DNA of 15,859 nt from PSLL01 sp050259195 (GTDB lineage Bacteria; Desulfobacterota_D; UBA1144; Nemesobacterales; CSP1-2): contig JBLNAE010000383.1 in assembly GCA_050259195.1 (NCBI GenBank), positions 1-15,859 on the forward strand, given 5' to 3'. The position numbers were made by a program, and so were the translations under genes. The notes under the pieces were generated by a model that worked only from the letters and a program-made list of their open reading frames with translations, had not been told where the DNA came from and searched no databases. Numbering within the stretch: the stretch's first letter is position 1; each line of letters opens with the position of its first letter. Below are positions 1 through 7,915 of the stretch, in pieces.

Positions 1-2
1 AA

Positions 3-1298
3 CTGATGGAAAAGGCCGAGCCTTATTGCGAGCCTGAGAAGATGGACAGCGAGGACATGCTCTACATACTCTACACAAGCGGCACTACGGGAAAACCCAA
101 AGGAATAGTCCACACAACGGCTGGATATTTAGTAGGCGTATTTGCGACGACGAAGTGGGTATTTGACCTAAAGGAAGAGGATACATACTGGTGCACCGCC
201 GATATTGGATGGGTGACGGGACATAGTTACATAGTTTACGGGCCTCTTGCAAACGGGGCAACGTCGGTTATGTATGAGGGAGCACCCGATTATCCCGACA
301 AAGACAGGTTCTGGAGCATAGTGGAGAAGTATGGAGTGACGATACTCTATACCGCCCCGACGGCGATAAGGACATTCATGAAATGGGGAGAGGAGTATCC
401 GAAGAGACATAATCTAAATTCTCTTCGTCTCTTAGGAACGGTAGGAGAACCTATTAATCCAGAGGCGTGGGTCTGGTATCACACAAACATAGGTAATAAG
501 AGGTGTCCTGTAGTAGACACATGGTGGCAGACAGAGACTGGGATGATACTTATTACCCCGCTTCCCGGAGTAACAACCCTAAAGCCTGGGTCAGCGACAA
601 AACCGTTTCCGGGCATGGAGGCAGATGTTGTGGATGAGAATGGAAAGAGCGTAAAGGTAGGGGCTGGTTATCTCGTGCTTAAAAATCCATGGCCTGCCAT
701 GCTTAGAACCATATACGGAGACCCAGAGCGCTACATTGAGCAATACTGGAGAAGATTCCCAGGTATGTATTTCACGGGAGATGGAGCACGAAGGGATAAA
801 AACGGATATTTCTGGTTGTTGGGAAGAGTAGATGATGTGATGAATATAGCGGGCCACAGGGTGAGTACAATGGAGGTAGAAAGCGCCCTCGTAGACCACC
901 CATCAGTAGCGGAGGCAGCAGTCATTGGAAAGGCGCATGAGTTAAAGGGACAGGCAATAGTGGCATTTGTAACTCTTAAAGACTGGATACAGCCAAAATC
1001 AGGAGTAATGGATGATTGGACGTTAGCTGAAGGTAACAACGAATCTGATATTAGAGCACGATCAACCTCAGAGCTAATAGATGAGCTTAAAAAACACGTA
1101 ACAAATAAAATAGGAGTCATAGCGAGGCCAGATGGCATTATATTTACTGCGGAGCTTCCCAAAACAAGAAGTGGTAAGATCATGCGTAGGCTTCTTCGGG
1201 ATATAGCGGAGGGAAGGGTTTTAGGAGATACAACAACACTTGCTGACTCAACAATTGTCAGACAACTAATAGATAAGTATGAAGAAAAGGAAGGATAG
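3..1298 (+). CDS. acs: Acetyl-coenzyme A synthetase, C-terminal part (5' end outside window)
   Basis: AMP-forming acetate-CoA ligase, which makes acetyl-CoA from acetate, ATP and CoA through acetyl-adenylate. The frame is open from the window edge, so about 430 C-terminal residues are visible and the N-terminal third is missing. Visible ANL-superfamily motifs, numbering from the ATG at 6: the phosphate-binding loop YTSGTTGKPKG (about 23-33), the WWQTETG motif whose tryptophan pair is typical of acetate-specific enzymes, YFTGDGARRD, the hinge GRVDDVMNIAGHR, and the C-terminal PKTRSGK. Its Lys391 is the catalytic lysine that is reversibly acetylated in Acs enzymes. Between VTLKDW and SELIDELKK the protein carries about 20 more residues than E. 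coli Acs, in a surface part of the C-terminal domain. The gene converges on the heme O synthase gene. Family assignment is very secure. Confidence 0.97.
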   Translation: MMEKAEPYCEPEKMDSEDMLYILYTSGTTGKPKGIVHTTAGYLVGVFATTKWVFDLKEEDTYWCTADIGWVTGHSYIVYGPLANGATSVMYEGAPDYPDKDRFWSIVEKYGVTILYTAPTAIRTFMKWGEEYPKRHNLNSLRLLGTVGEPINPEAWVWYHTNIGNKRCPVVDTWWQTETGMILITPLPGVTTLKPGSATKPFPGMEADVVDENGKSVKVGAGYLVLKNPWPAMLRTIYGDPERYIEQYWRRFPGMYFTGDGARRDKNGYFWLLGRVDDVMNIAGHRVSTMEVESALVDHPSVAEAAVIGKAHELKGQAIVAFVTLKDWIQPKSGVMDDWTLAEGNNESDIRARSTSELIDELKKHVTNKIGVIARPDGIIFTAELPKTRSGKIMRRLLRDIAEGRVLGDTTTLADSTIVRQLIDKYEEKEG

Positions 1299-1301
1299 GA
1301 C

Positions 1302-1331
1302 TGTAGAGACAAACGACTGTTCGCTCCTACA
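1302..1331. repeat. Degenerate GTAG...CTAC palindromic repeat, copy 1 (possible bidirectional terminator)
   Basis: The 30-bp segment begins TGTAGAG and ends CTCCTACA, with an AAACGA/TGTTCG interior, and can form an imperfect hairpin. It lies between the convergent acs and heme O synthase genes. That placement suits a bidirectional terminator, although there is no T-run after the stem. Its ends resemble the palindromes at 12294-12321 and 13199-13225. Confidence 0.5.
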
Positions 1332-1356
1332 ATTAATGATGATGATATCTTAAATA

Positions 1357-2319
1357 CTACATCGTCACAAAGACCAATTTCGCCGGACTCATCAGAGAAA
1401 CGTCAATTATCACCGATGCCATAAGGATAAGTATGTAAAGTATAGATATGCCAAATGCCTTTCCATAATTTGCGCTCCTGCGAACACTCTGGAGCATGAC
1501 ATACTCGAGATAAACGCCGAGTATGACCGCCGTAATAGCATAGTATGTGGAGCAAAATCCAAAGAACCAGAGGCAAAGAGAAAGTGGAAGAAGCGATAGC
1601 GAATATATAAGCATGAGGATGTTCGTGTATTTTGTTCCCATAATAACCGGCATTACGGGTATCCCTGCTCTCTTGTATTCTTCTTTGTATTTCTGAGCAA
1701 GTGCCCAGAAATGAGGAGGCTGCCAGAGCATCATAATAAGAAAGAGGATTATTCCGTCAATTCCTATTGAGGGATTTACTGCGGAATATCCAATAAGGAC
1801 CGGAAGAGCGCCCGGAATTCCCCCGGGGATCGTTCCATAAGGGGAGAAACGCTTGAGATAAAGCGTGTAGAGAAAGGTGTAGCTTAAAATTGCTGCAATA
1901 ATGAGTGTCCCATTTACGTAATTTAGAAAGAGGAAAGAGATAAAGAGCGAAACCGTTATAAAGAAGATTGAAATTAAAATCGCCTCCTTCTCACCGACCG
2001 CTCGAAGCGCTTCAACACGCCTGCTCAGCCTCTCCATCATAACGTCAATTTGCTTATCAAATATATTATTTAAAATCGCAGACCCGGATGCGCTCAAGAA
2101 TAAGGACAAAATGCCAAACAGGATGGTGTCGCCGGATGGAATGCCTTTATTGGCAAGTACCATTCCGGCAAACCCGGTAAACGTAACACTCACTATAATT
2201 CCCGGCTTTATAAGAACAATAAGTGAAACCAGAATGCTTCTTAGAGTCTTGTCCGTTGGCTCCGCGTTATTTTTTGCTTTGGTCTCAAGTTCTCTACTTG
2301 TGATTATATCTGACTGCAT
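1357..2319 (-). CDS. ctaB: Heme O synthase (protoheme IX farnesyltransferase)
   Basis: UbiA-superfamily integral membrane prenyltransferase that adds a farnesyl group to heme B to give heme O, the precursor of heme A. The 320-residue protein has a hydrophilic N-terminus of about 30 residues, then many membrane segments. The first Asp-rich motif is NxxxDxxxD at N84/D88/D92 (NNIFDKQID). A second signature is WQPPHFWALAQKYKEEY followed by AGIPVMPV, which is diagnostic for CtaB/CyoE. The start is supported by AGAGGAAG just upstream of ATG. It is the last gene of the oxidase operon, 31 bp after heme A synthase. The usual family motif has DRxxD; here it reads DKQID, a conservative change. Confidence 0.96.
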   Translation of the reverse strand: MQSDIITSRELETKAKNNAEPTDKTLRSILVSLIVLIKPGIIVSVTFTGFAGMVLANKGIPSGDTILFGILSLFLSASGSAILNNIFDKQIDVMMERLSRRVEALRAVGEKEAILISIFFITVSLFISFLFLNYVNGTLIIAAILSYTFLYTLYLKRFSPYGTIPGGIPGALPVLIGYSAVNPSIGIDGIILFLIMMLWQPPHFWALAQKYKEEYKRAGIPVMPVIMGTKYTNILMLIYSLSLLPLSLCLWFFGFCSTYYAITAVILGVYLEYVMLQSVRRSANYGKAFGISILYILILMASVIIDVSLMSPAKLVFVTM

Positions 2320-2350
2320 GGCTTCCTCTAATTGCCCTTACAACTAATTA

Positions 2351-3205
2351 TTATACATGGGTTTCCCCCATTTCCTGAAACCATGTGTAAAGCACGGTAG
2401 AGAGTATTAAAAGGGCGATAGCGAGGTGAAGAGCCGTTGTAAGAAAATAGAGTTTAGAGTGTATAATCCCCACGCCTATCATAATTTGAACAGCTATAAG
2501 GCCAAGTAGGATTAAAACCTTTGAACGCTCGCGCCTGAGGTCTGAACTTGGGTATGTGGAAATAAAGATTGCGAACACCGTAATAAAGATAATATAGGCA
2601 AATGTCCGGTGTGAGAAGTGGATGAGAACCATTCCAGAAAGCTCCGGAGGAATCCAGAATCCCAGGCACTTTGGAAAATCCGGACAGGCGAGTCCCGCCC
2701 CGGCGTGCCTCACATAAGCCCCTAAAACCGCTTGAGAGAAAACCATAAGTCCCAAAAGGAAAAATAATATACTGTAGCTTCGGATTGAAAAAACTGGCTC
2801 CCTTTCTTTTCCATCAAAAAACGCCATATAGAACGCGAGAGAATAAATAAGAATGGCGTTCGCAAAATGAACCGTGGTAAGATTAACCGGAAGTTCTAGT
2901 AGGACGACTATTCCTCCAAGCGTTATCTGGATCAGGAGAAGAACCACTATAAGGATAGGAATAATCTTAGATTTGTCTCTATAATGGCGAAATCGCTGAT
3001 ACGAAAGTATTATGAGAAAAACCGATGCTATAACCCCGAGTATACGATGTGTGAATTCCGTATATATATCCCATCTGAATGGAGGAAGAACCCTGCCATG
3101 GCAAAGGGGCCAGTCGGGACAGCCAAGCCCTGCTTTTAGTCCGGCGACGATATTACCCCACACTAAGAGGAGGAAAAGGGAGGCAACGGTGATTTTGCCT
3201 ATCAT
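2351..3205 (-). CDS. ctaA: Heme A synthase (COX15/CtaA family)
   Basis: Membrane monooxygenase that oxidises the C8 methyl of heme O to a formyl group, giving heme A for the oxidase encoded in the same operon. The 284-residue protein shows the internal duplication of the family. The first half has the Cys pair C29/C35 (CPDWPLC), EFTHR with H53, and H113. The second half has the Cys pair C174/C180 (CPDFPKC), HFSHR with H199, and H260. These are the expected four heme-ligand histidines and the two extracytoplasmic cysteine pairs, among about eight hydrophobic helices. It starts 6 nt after the subunit IV stop with only a weak GAAG ribosome site, so translational coupling is likely. Confidence 0.95.
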   Translation of the reverse strand: MIGKITVASLFLLLVWGNIVAGLKAGLGCPDWPLCHGRVLPPFRWDIYTEFTHRILGVIASVFLIILSYQRFRHYRDKSKIIPILIVVLLLIQITLGGIVVLLELPVNLTTVHFANAILIYSLAFYMAFFDGKEREPVFSIRSYSILFFLLGLMVFSQAVLGAYVRHAGAGLACPDFPKCLGFWIPPELSGMVLIHFSHRTFAYIIFITVFAIFISTYPSSDLRRERSKVLILLGLIAVQIMIGVGIIHSKLYFLTTALHLAIALLILSTVLYTWFQEMGETHV

Positions 3206-3211
3206 AACGCT

Positions 3212-3520
3212 TCAAGGTGACACCGGGGTTCTAAAAAACACATCGCTCCAACTCAAGCTTATGAGAATGGCAAGAAGCACGAGCGGGTAGAGGAAAAATA
3301 CCCAGGTGATTTTTTCCTCGAACTTAAGGTGCATAAAGTAGAGCGCAACAAGGGATGCCTTTAAAGAGGCGATTCCAAGCGCAATCACTAGATTAAACGT
3401 CCCAAAATGCACATACGAAACCGCGACTGTAATTATGGTTAAGAATGTGAGTGCTATCCATACCGCAACATAAGTTCCGCTTCCTGTGACGTGACTCTGG
3501 CTATGCGCTTTTGTCTCCAT
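3212..3520 (-). CDS. coxD: Cytochrome c oxidase subunit IV (caa3-type, prokaryotic COX4)
   Basis: Small accessory membrane subunit of the oxidase. From the chosen ATG it has 102 residues, normal for this family, with three hydrophobic segments. The hallmark LVALYFMHLKFE stretch lies between the second and third helices. I chose ATG at 3520 because GGAGG lies 10 nt upstream and the N-terminus then begins METKAHS, as expected. The frame stays open upstream to a GTG at 3571, but that start has no good ribosome site. It follows subunit III and precedes heme A synthase. The role of this subunit (assembly or stability) is known only by family analogy. Confidence 0.9.
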   Translation of the reverse strand: METKAHSQSHVTGSGTYVAVWIALTFLTIITVAVSYVHFGTFNLVIALGIASLKASLVALYFMHLKFEEKITWVFFLYPLVLLAILISLSWSDVFFRTPVSP

Positions 3521-3581
3521 GGTTAAGTAGCCTCCGTTTTTTAGGTATTGGATTTGTCTGATACCTGACACCCAATACCCA

Positions 3582-4184
3582 TTATCCTATCAAATAAAGC
3601 AAGGGGAAAAGATATATCCATATAAGGTCTACAAGGTGCCAATAAATTCCACCCAGCTCTACCGGCGTGTTGTATTTATCCGAGAACTTCCCCGTAAAAG
3701 ACCAGGCAAGCATCACCGCAAGAACAAGAAGACCTACAATGACGTGTATCATGTGAAGTCCAGTCATCATAAAGTAGAGAGAGAAGAAGATGCTCGTACC
3801 CGGGTAGTTACCGTCTCTAAACTCATGTCCCCACTCAAAGTACTTGTTAATCAAAAACATAATGCCAAAAAGTATCGTAAGCGATAAAAACAGCCTCAGG
3901 AGCTCTTGTTTCCCTCGTTTGATTGATGCAACCCCAAGCGCCATAGTCAAACTGCTGCAGATTAGAATTACGGTGTTTATAGCTCCAACGGGTTTATTAA
4001 GCTCAAAATGCTGTTCATGAAACATCTGCGGGTACTTTGCTCTGTAAATCGTATAGGCAGTAAAAAGACCTCCAAAAAGCAAAAGCTCAGTAGCTATAAA
4101 AAGCCACATCCCGAATTTTGATGACTGATACTCAACCACCGGGTCTACATGATGAGCATGGGTGTGTTCTGCCATCTCCTCCAT
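3582..4184 (-). CDS. coxC: Cytochrome c oxidase subunit III
   Basis: Third core subunit of the heme-copper oxidase, which stabilises proton uptake by subunit I. The 200-residue protein has a His-rich cytoplasmic N-terminus and five predicted membrane helices, the short bacterial form lacking the first two helices of mitochondrial COX3. Signatures are SSKFGMWLFIATELLLFGG near the N-terminus, MTGLHMIHVIVG, and YWHLVDLIWIYLFPLLYL at the C-terminus. The ribosome site AGGAGG overlaps the subunit I stop codon (TAGGAGG) and lies 11 nt before the ATG at 4184. An in-frame ATG at 4175 is too far from it. The overlap points to coupled translation with subunit I. Confidence 0.96.
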   Translation of the reverse strand: MEEMAEHTHAHHVDPVVEYQSSKFGMWLFIATELLLFGGLFTAYTIYRAKYPQMFHEQHFELNKPVGAINTVILICSSLTMALGVASIKRGKQELLRLFLSLTILFGIMFLINKYFEWGHEFRDGNYPGTSIFFSLYFMMTGLHMIHVIVGLLVLAVMLAWSFTGKFSDKYNTPVELGGIYWHLVDLIWIYLFPLLYLIG

Positions 4185-4199
4185 AATGCTTGATTCCTC

Positions 4200-5804
4200 C
4201 TATTTATCCTTTTTTCCGTATCCATATGTCCAGTCAGTTACCTGGGGTATTTCTTCAAAGTTCTCATGGGGTGGAGGTGATGGCACCTGCCATTCCAGTG
4301 ACAGCGAACCATAAGGATTCACGGGTGCCGTCTCCCCATTCAATAAGCCTCTTATCAGGTTGATTGCCATCAAGAACAGGCCAATTGCCAGAATCCAAGA
4401 ACCAATCGTTGAAAGCTCATGTAGAGGTTGGTACTTTGGTAGATAGGCATAATACCTCCTTGGCATCCCTTCAGTACCTAAGATAAACTGGGGAAAGAAT
4501 GTCACATTAAATCCAACAAATATAAGTGCCCATGCAATCTTTGCAACCTTTTCATTAAACATCTTTCCAGTAATTTTGGGGTACCAGAAGTGGAGTGCCG
4601 CCAAAAATCCCATTACCGTTCCGCCTACCATCACATAGTGCATGTGCGCAACCACAAAGTATGTGTCGTGAATATGCACGTTCACAGCAAGCGCAGCGAG
4701 GAAAACGCCTGTAAGTCCTCCTATGGTGAAAAGGAAGATAAATGAGAGGGCATAAAGCATGGGGGATTTAAGGTCTATAGAACCTCTATACATAGTAGCC
4801 GTCCAGTTGAAGACCTTGATCGCCGTTGGAATTGCAACTAGAAAGGTCAGAAAAGAGAAAATCATCGCTGCCAATTGCGATATGCCATTTGTAAACATGT
4901 GGTGAGCCCAAACGAGAAAACTGATGAACGCTATAGCAAGAAGCGAATAAGCCATAGCTTTATAGCCAAATATTGGTTTTCTGGAAAACACAGGGATGAC
5001 CTCGGAGATAACACCCATAGCAGGAATAATCATAATATAGACAGCCGGGTGAGAATAGAACCAGAAGAAGTGCTGGAATAAAACAGGGTCCCCGCCCTTT
5101 GCGGGGTCAAAGAACCCGATTCCGAAGACCCTCTCGGCAATAAGAAGGAGAAGCGAAATCCCGATAACCGGGGTAGCAAGAACCTGAAGTATAGCCGTTG
5201 CGTACGATGCCCAAATAAAGAGCGGAAGGCGATGCCATGTCATGCCAGGGGCTCTCAGCTTCTGAATGGTTACAATAAAGTTGAGTCCGGTAAGAATCGA
5301 AGAAAAACCCGCCAGGAAAATTCCAAAAGTAAGTAGAATTACATCAGTACTGGTTCTGATACTATAAGGCGTATAAAATGTCCACCCGGTATCTGCAGGT
5401 TGCATGAGGGACGCAATGATGACACTCGCGCCTGCTATATAAAGATACCAGCTCATTAGATTAAGTCGCGGAAACGCCACATCCCTTGCCCCTATCATAA
5501 GCGGAATGAGAAAGTTTCCAAAGCTTGCGGCAACTCCGGGAACGATAAAAAGAAAAACCATTACCGTTCCATGGAATGTAAAGAGCACATTGTAGGTATG
5601 TGCATCCACAATGGTTTTCCCCGGGGTTAAAAGCTCAAGTCTTATAAGAAGCGCAGCGATACCACCTATAACGAAAAATGTGGAAACGGACAAAAGGTAG
5701 AGGATGCTTATTCGCTTATGATCTGTAGATGTGATCCAAGAGATTAACCCCTTTTCCTCCAGATAGGGAATCTGTATAGTTTCAGCGATAGTATGGTTTG
5801 CCAT
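4200..5804 (-). CDS. coxA: Cytochrome c oxidase subunit I, A2-type heme-copper oxidase
   Basis: Catalytic subunit that reduces O2 at the heme a3-CuB site and pumps protons. It has 534 residues and about 12 membrane helices. Visible ligands: low-spin heme His78 (TFHGT) and His389; CuB His252, His301 and His302 (WAHHMF); heme a3 His387 (VVAHMHY); and cross-link Tyr256. The K-channel lysine is Lys330 (AIPTAIKVFNW) and the D-channel entry aspartate is Asp108 (GARDVAFPR). The segment FWFYSHPAVYI has Ala where A1-type enzymes carry the channel Glu (HPEVY). Tyr250-Ser251 supply the YS motif typical of A2-type oxidases such as the Thermus and Rhodothermus caa3 enzymes. The ATG has a perfect AAGGAGGT ribosome site. 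Confidence 0.98.
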   Translation of the reverse strand: MANHTIAETIQIPYLEEKGLISWITSTDHKRISILYLLSVSTFFVIGGIAALLIRLELLTPGKTIVDAHTYNVLFTFHGTVMVFLFIVPGVAASFGNFLIPLMIGARDVAFPRLNLMSWYLYIAGASVIIASLMQPADTGWTFYTPYSIRTSTDVILLTFGIFLAGFSSILTGLNFIVTIQKLRAPGMTWHRLPLFIWASYATAILQVLATPVIGISLLLLIAERVFGIGFFDPAKGGDPVLFQHFFWFYSHPAVYIMIIPAMGVISEVIPVFSRKPIFGYKAMAYSLLAIAFISFLVWAHHMFTNGISQLAAMIFSFLTFLVAIPTAIKVFNWTATMYRGSIDLKSPMLYALSFIFLFTIGGLTGVFLAALAVNVHIHDTYFVVAHMHYVMVGGTVMGFLAALHFWYPKITGKMFNEKVAKIAWALIFVGFNVTFFPQFILGTEGMPRRYYAYLPKYQPLHELSTIGSWILAIGLFLMAINLIRGLLNGETAPVNPYGSLSLEWQVPSPPPHENFEEIPQVTDWTYGYGKKDK

Positions 5805-5810
5805 AAGAAA

Positions 5811-5819
5811 TACCTCCTT
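5811..5819 (-). promoter_or_regulatory. Perfect Shine-Dalgarno of subunit I
   Basis: The minus strand reads AAGGAGGTA followed by TTTCTT and the ATG at 5804. This is a full match to the 16S rRNA 3' end at near-ideal spacing and the strongest ribosome site in the window. It suggests high translation of the catalytic subunit relative to its neighbours. Confidence 0.85.
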
Positions 5820-5838
5820 GCATTCCTCGTTTTAAATC

Positions 5839-6768
5839 CTATTTCAATGTCTTCATATATGCTATTAATGACGAAATGTCCTCGTCGCTTACCACTCCTT
5901 TAAAGGACGGCATAACCGGGGGGTATCCATTTACTATTTTTGCTTGAGGCTCTAATATGGACTCTCGAACATAATTTTCATCTACGGTGACCTTCTGACC
6001 GTCCTGCATAACCTCTTCTTTTCCCCATAGTCCTTTCCATGTAGGACCTACTATCCGGCTTCCATCTATACTGTGGCAAGCGTTACAACCCCTTTGGGTG
6101 TAGAGCTGTTTGCCCTGTTCAGCTGGGGAGACTCCAGCAACCTTTTCTCTTTGTTCACCCTTTTCCCATTTTTCATATTCTTGTGGAGCCATGACGATAA
6201 CCTTACCCAACATTGCGGAATGACCGGTTCCACAATACTGGGTACAGAATAGATCATATGTCCCAACTTTAGTCGCCTTAAACCATAGCTGCGTGTACAT
6301 GCTGGCCATCAGGTCTTGCTTCACTCGGAAAGCGGGGACATAGAAGCCGTGGTTAACGTCTTCAGACTTCATAACAAGCTTTATCGGCTTGCCCTCCGGA
6401 ACATAAAGCTCGTTTAGTGTAGTCTTGCCATTATTGTACTTAAACTGCCAGAGCCACTGTCTTCCAGTAACGTTTATTTCAAGGGCATTGCTTGGGGGCG
6501 TCCTTATTTCTCTAAAGGCTAGGAAGCCGTAGGCAAAGATCAGGATAAGCAAGATTGACGGTATTACCGTCCACAGCGCCTCAAGAATATGACTGCCCGT
6601 TATATAAGGAGTTTCTTCATTTTCCTTTTTTCTCCTGTATTTTATTGCAAAATAGACCAAAAAGAACGAAACAAGAATAAAAAATATCAGTGAAATTACT
6701 GTGACAAACCAGATAATATGGTCCACCTTACCGGCAAACCCTGATGCTGCCTCGGGAAGCAAACTCAT
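5839..6768 (-). CDS. coxB: Cytochrome c oxidase subunit II fused to cytochrome c (caa3-type)
   Basis: Electron-entry subunit with 309 residues. Two membrane helices (about 18-43 and 60-84) are followed by a periplasmic cupredoxin domain (about 95-195) and a C-terminal cytochrome c domain (about 215-309). CuA ligands are His140, Cys175, Cys179, His183 and Met186 (FCTQYCGTGHSAM). The bridging residue 177 is Gln, as in ba3 oxidase, rather than the common Glu. Covalent heme attachment is at CNACH (Cys228, Cys231, His232), with Met286 (PPVMPSF) the likely axial ligand. The fusion defines a caa3-type enzyme, able to accept electrons without a separate docking cytochrome. No cleavable signal peptide or lipobox is evident. 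Its ATG overlaps the upstream SCO stop (ATGA). Confidence 0.97.
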   Translation of the reverse strand: MSLLPEAASGFAGKVDHIIWFVTVISLIFFILVSFFLVYFAIKYRRKKENEETPYITGSHILEALWTVIPSILLILIFAYGFLAFREIRTPPSNALEINVTGRQWLWQFKYNNGKTTLNELYVPEGKPIKLVMKSEDVNHGFYVPAFRVKQDLMASMYTQLWFKATKVGTYDLFCTQYCGTGHSAMLGKVIVMAPQEYEKWEKGEQREKVAGVSPAEQGKQLYTQRGCNACHSIDGSRIVGPTWKGLWGKEEVMQDGQKVTVDENYVRESILEPQAKIVNGYPPVMPSFKGVVSDEDISSLIAYMKTLK

Positions 6769-7613
6769 TTCTGCAGTTTTAAACCTCCATTCACTCTTTT
6801 TTTCTCATTTCTCCAGAGATAAGTTAATAAACCACCAATGCACAAGAGCGTTACTACTCCCCCAGCTTTCACAACATTAAGGGCTTGAAGGGCGTATCTT
6901 TTCCCAACCGGATCAAAGTGATAGCAGTAAAGTAGAATCTGATTGAGTATTTTAGAAGAACCTATCTCGCCCTGTGACGCTTCAAGAAGTGCCAGCCGAA
7001 GGTCCTTTGGCTCGTACTGAATTCCGTAAAAATAGCGCGATATTTTCCCCCGAGGGGTAAGAATGGCTACAACCGAAGGGTGCGCAAATTGATCTCTATC
7101 CTTTTTATATCTAAATCCTACTGCCTGTGTAATTCTACTTATGTTTTCTTCATCTCCCGTAAGAAAATGCCAGTCCTTTTGAGAGGGTTGAACGTTCTTT
7201 AGTTCTTTGAGGTAATTAGCCGCCTTTTTTCTAGCAAGCTCCGGTGTCTCCGAAGGATTAAAACTTACGGTGACTATTCTAAAATCCCGTCCCAAAGAAA
7301 GGGAATCGAGCTTATTTACAACATCCAGCACTCCATTTAATACATACGTACATAACAGCGGACATTCATAATAATTAAGGGTTAGAATTACGGGTTTTTC
7401 GTCCCGGAAGAAATCTCTAAGTTTTACCGGGTTGTTCTGTTCATCACGGAAAGTAAGGTCAAGGGGAATATTGCTGCCTAGTTTTTCGTTAATCCCTACG
7501 TCCTTTACATCTGCCTCATTTGTAATAGCGTAGGCAGAGGAAAAACAGGTCAAGAGAACAAAAATTGGAAGGCTCTTTTTTATAGTTTCTAATGTGAGTA
7601 AATACTTAAACAT
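6765..7613 (-). CDS. SCO1/SenC family copper-site assembly protein with C-terminal membrane anchor
   Basis: Thioredoxin-fold copper chaperone or thiol reductase that helps assemble the CuA centre of subunit II. The 282-residue protein has an N-terminal signal sequence (about 10-30, ending SSAYA) and the SCO core with the CPLLC copper motif (Cys84, Cys88). The distal copper ligand is His178 (FAHPSVV). A C-terminal extension carries CYHFDP at 230-235 and a membrane helix at about 250-267. The extension is longer than in classical SCO1 but resembles that of some bacterial SCO proteins encoded next to caa3 oxidases. It is the first gene of the oxidase operon and overlaps coxB by 4 nt. A strong AGGAAGGAG lies 14 nt before the ATG, somewhat far, and no closer in-frame start exists. 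Confidence 0.93.
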   Translation of the reverse strand: MFKYLLTLETIKKSLPIFVLLTCFSSAYAITNEADVKDVGINEKLGSNIPLDLTFRDEQNNPVKLRDFFRDEKPVILTLNYYECPLLCTYVLNGVLDVVNKLDSLSLGRDFRIVTVSFNPSETPELARKKAANYLKELKNVQPSQKDWHFLTGDEENISRITQAVGFRYKKDRDQFAHPSVVAILTPRGKISRYFYGIQYEPKDLRLALLEASQGEIGSSKILNQILLYCYHFDPVGKRYALQALNVVKAGGVVTLLCIGGLLTYLWRNEKKRVNGGLKLQK

Positions 7614-7743
7614 CTGAGAACTAGTTGCTCCTTCCTCTCAAGTTCATCGTTATCATCACACGAAACCCGCTACCTTCGGCCATGATTCTTTATTGTCAGT
7701 TGATGTGCCTGGAGATTAAAAGCAGGCTATATTATCTGAATCC

Positions 7744-7756
7744 TGAGGTTACCTCA
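7744..7756. promoter_or_regulatory. Perfect 13-bp palindrome TGAGGTTACCTCA, candidate operator
   Basis: Six-base arms TGAGGT and ACCTCA are exactly complementary around a single central T. The site lies in the 302-bp divergent intergenic region, downstream of the proposed oxidase-operon transcription start and upstream of the aldolase promoter. The symmetry suits a dimeric repressor or activator. No regulator gene is in the window and I cannot assign one. Confidence 0.4.
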
Positions 7757-7786
7757 TATTTTGAGACTATCCTATATATACAAAAA

Positions 7787-7810
7787 ACTAAGAAAAATTT
7801 AAGACTTAGT
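7787..7810. promoter_or_regulatory. Inverted repeat ACTAAG-N12-CTTAGT over the oxidase promoter start region
   Basis: Two perfect 6-bp half-sites are separated by 12 bp. The right half-site overlaps the proposed minus-strand -10 box (7808-7813), and the rest covers the expected transcription start. It could be an operator or a hairpin at the mRNA 5' end. AT-rich sequence makes chance matches easier, so confidence is low. Confidence 0.3.
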
Positions 7811-7836
7811 TTAAGCGGTTTCTCATATCCTGTCAA
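7808..7836 (-). promoter_or_regulatory. Sigma70-like promoter of the oxidase operon
   Basis: On the minus strand a perfect TTGACA (7836-7831) is followed after exactly 17 bp by TAAACT (7813-7808). Transcription would start near 7801, giving a leader of about 190 nt before the SCO start at 7613. It drives the seven-gene operon. Confidence 0.6.
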
Positions 7837-7843
7837 GAATCTG

Positions 7844-7872
7844 TTGACTTTTCCCCTGGCTTATTTTAAATT
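7844..7872 (+). promoter_or_regulatory. Sigma70-like promoter of the aldolase gene
   Basis: TTGACT (7844-7849) is followed after exactly 17 bp by TAAATT (7867-7872). The start would be near 7880, about 36 nt before the ATG at 7916, with GAGGTG placed 8 nt before that ATG. Its -35 box lies 7 bp from the -35 of the opposing promoter. Confidence 0.6.
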
Positions 7873-7915
7873 CTCTAAAAGCTAAAAGTAAAGACAAAAG
7901 CGAGGTGCAATTCAC

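Noticed and set aside
731..1312. 193-residue ORF antisense to acs
   Set aside because: It lies wholly opposite a secure conserved gene and has no family resemblance; a codon-bias shadow.
5042..5055. Apparent loss of a catalytic Glu in oxidase subunit I
   Set aside because: Not a defect: the Tyr-Ser pair of A2-type oxidases is present at the equivalent place.
7625..7885. 86-residue plus-strand ORF in the divergent intergenic region
   Set aside because: It runs through both proposed promoters, has no ribosome site and no recognisable composition.
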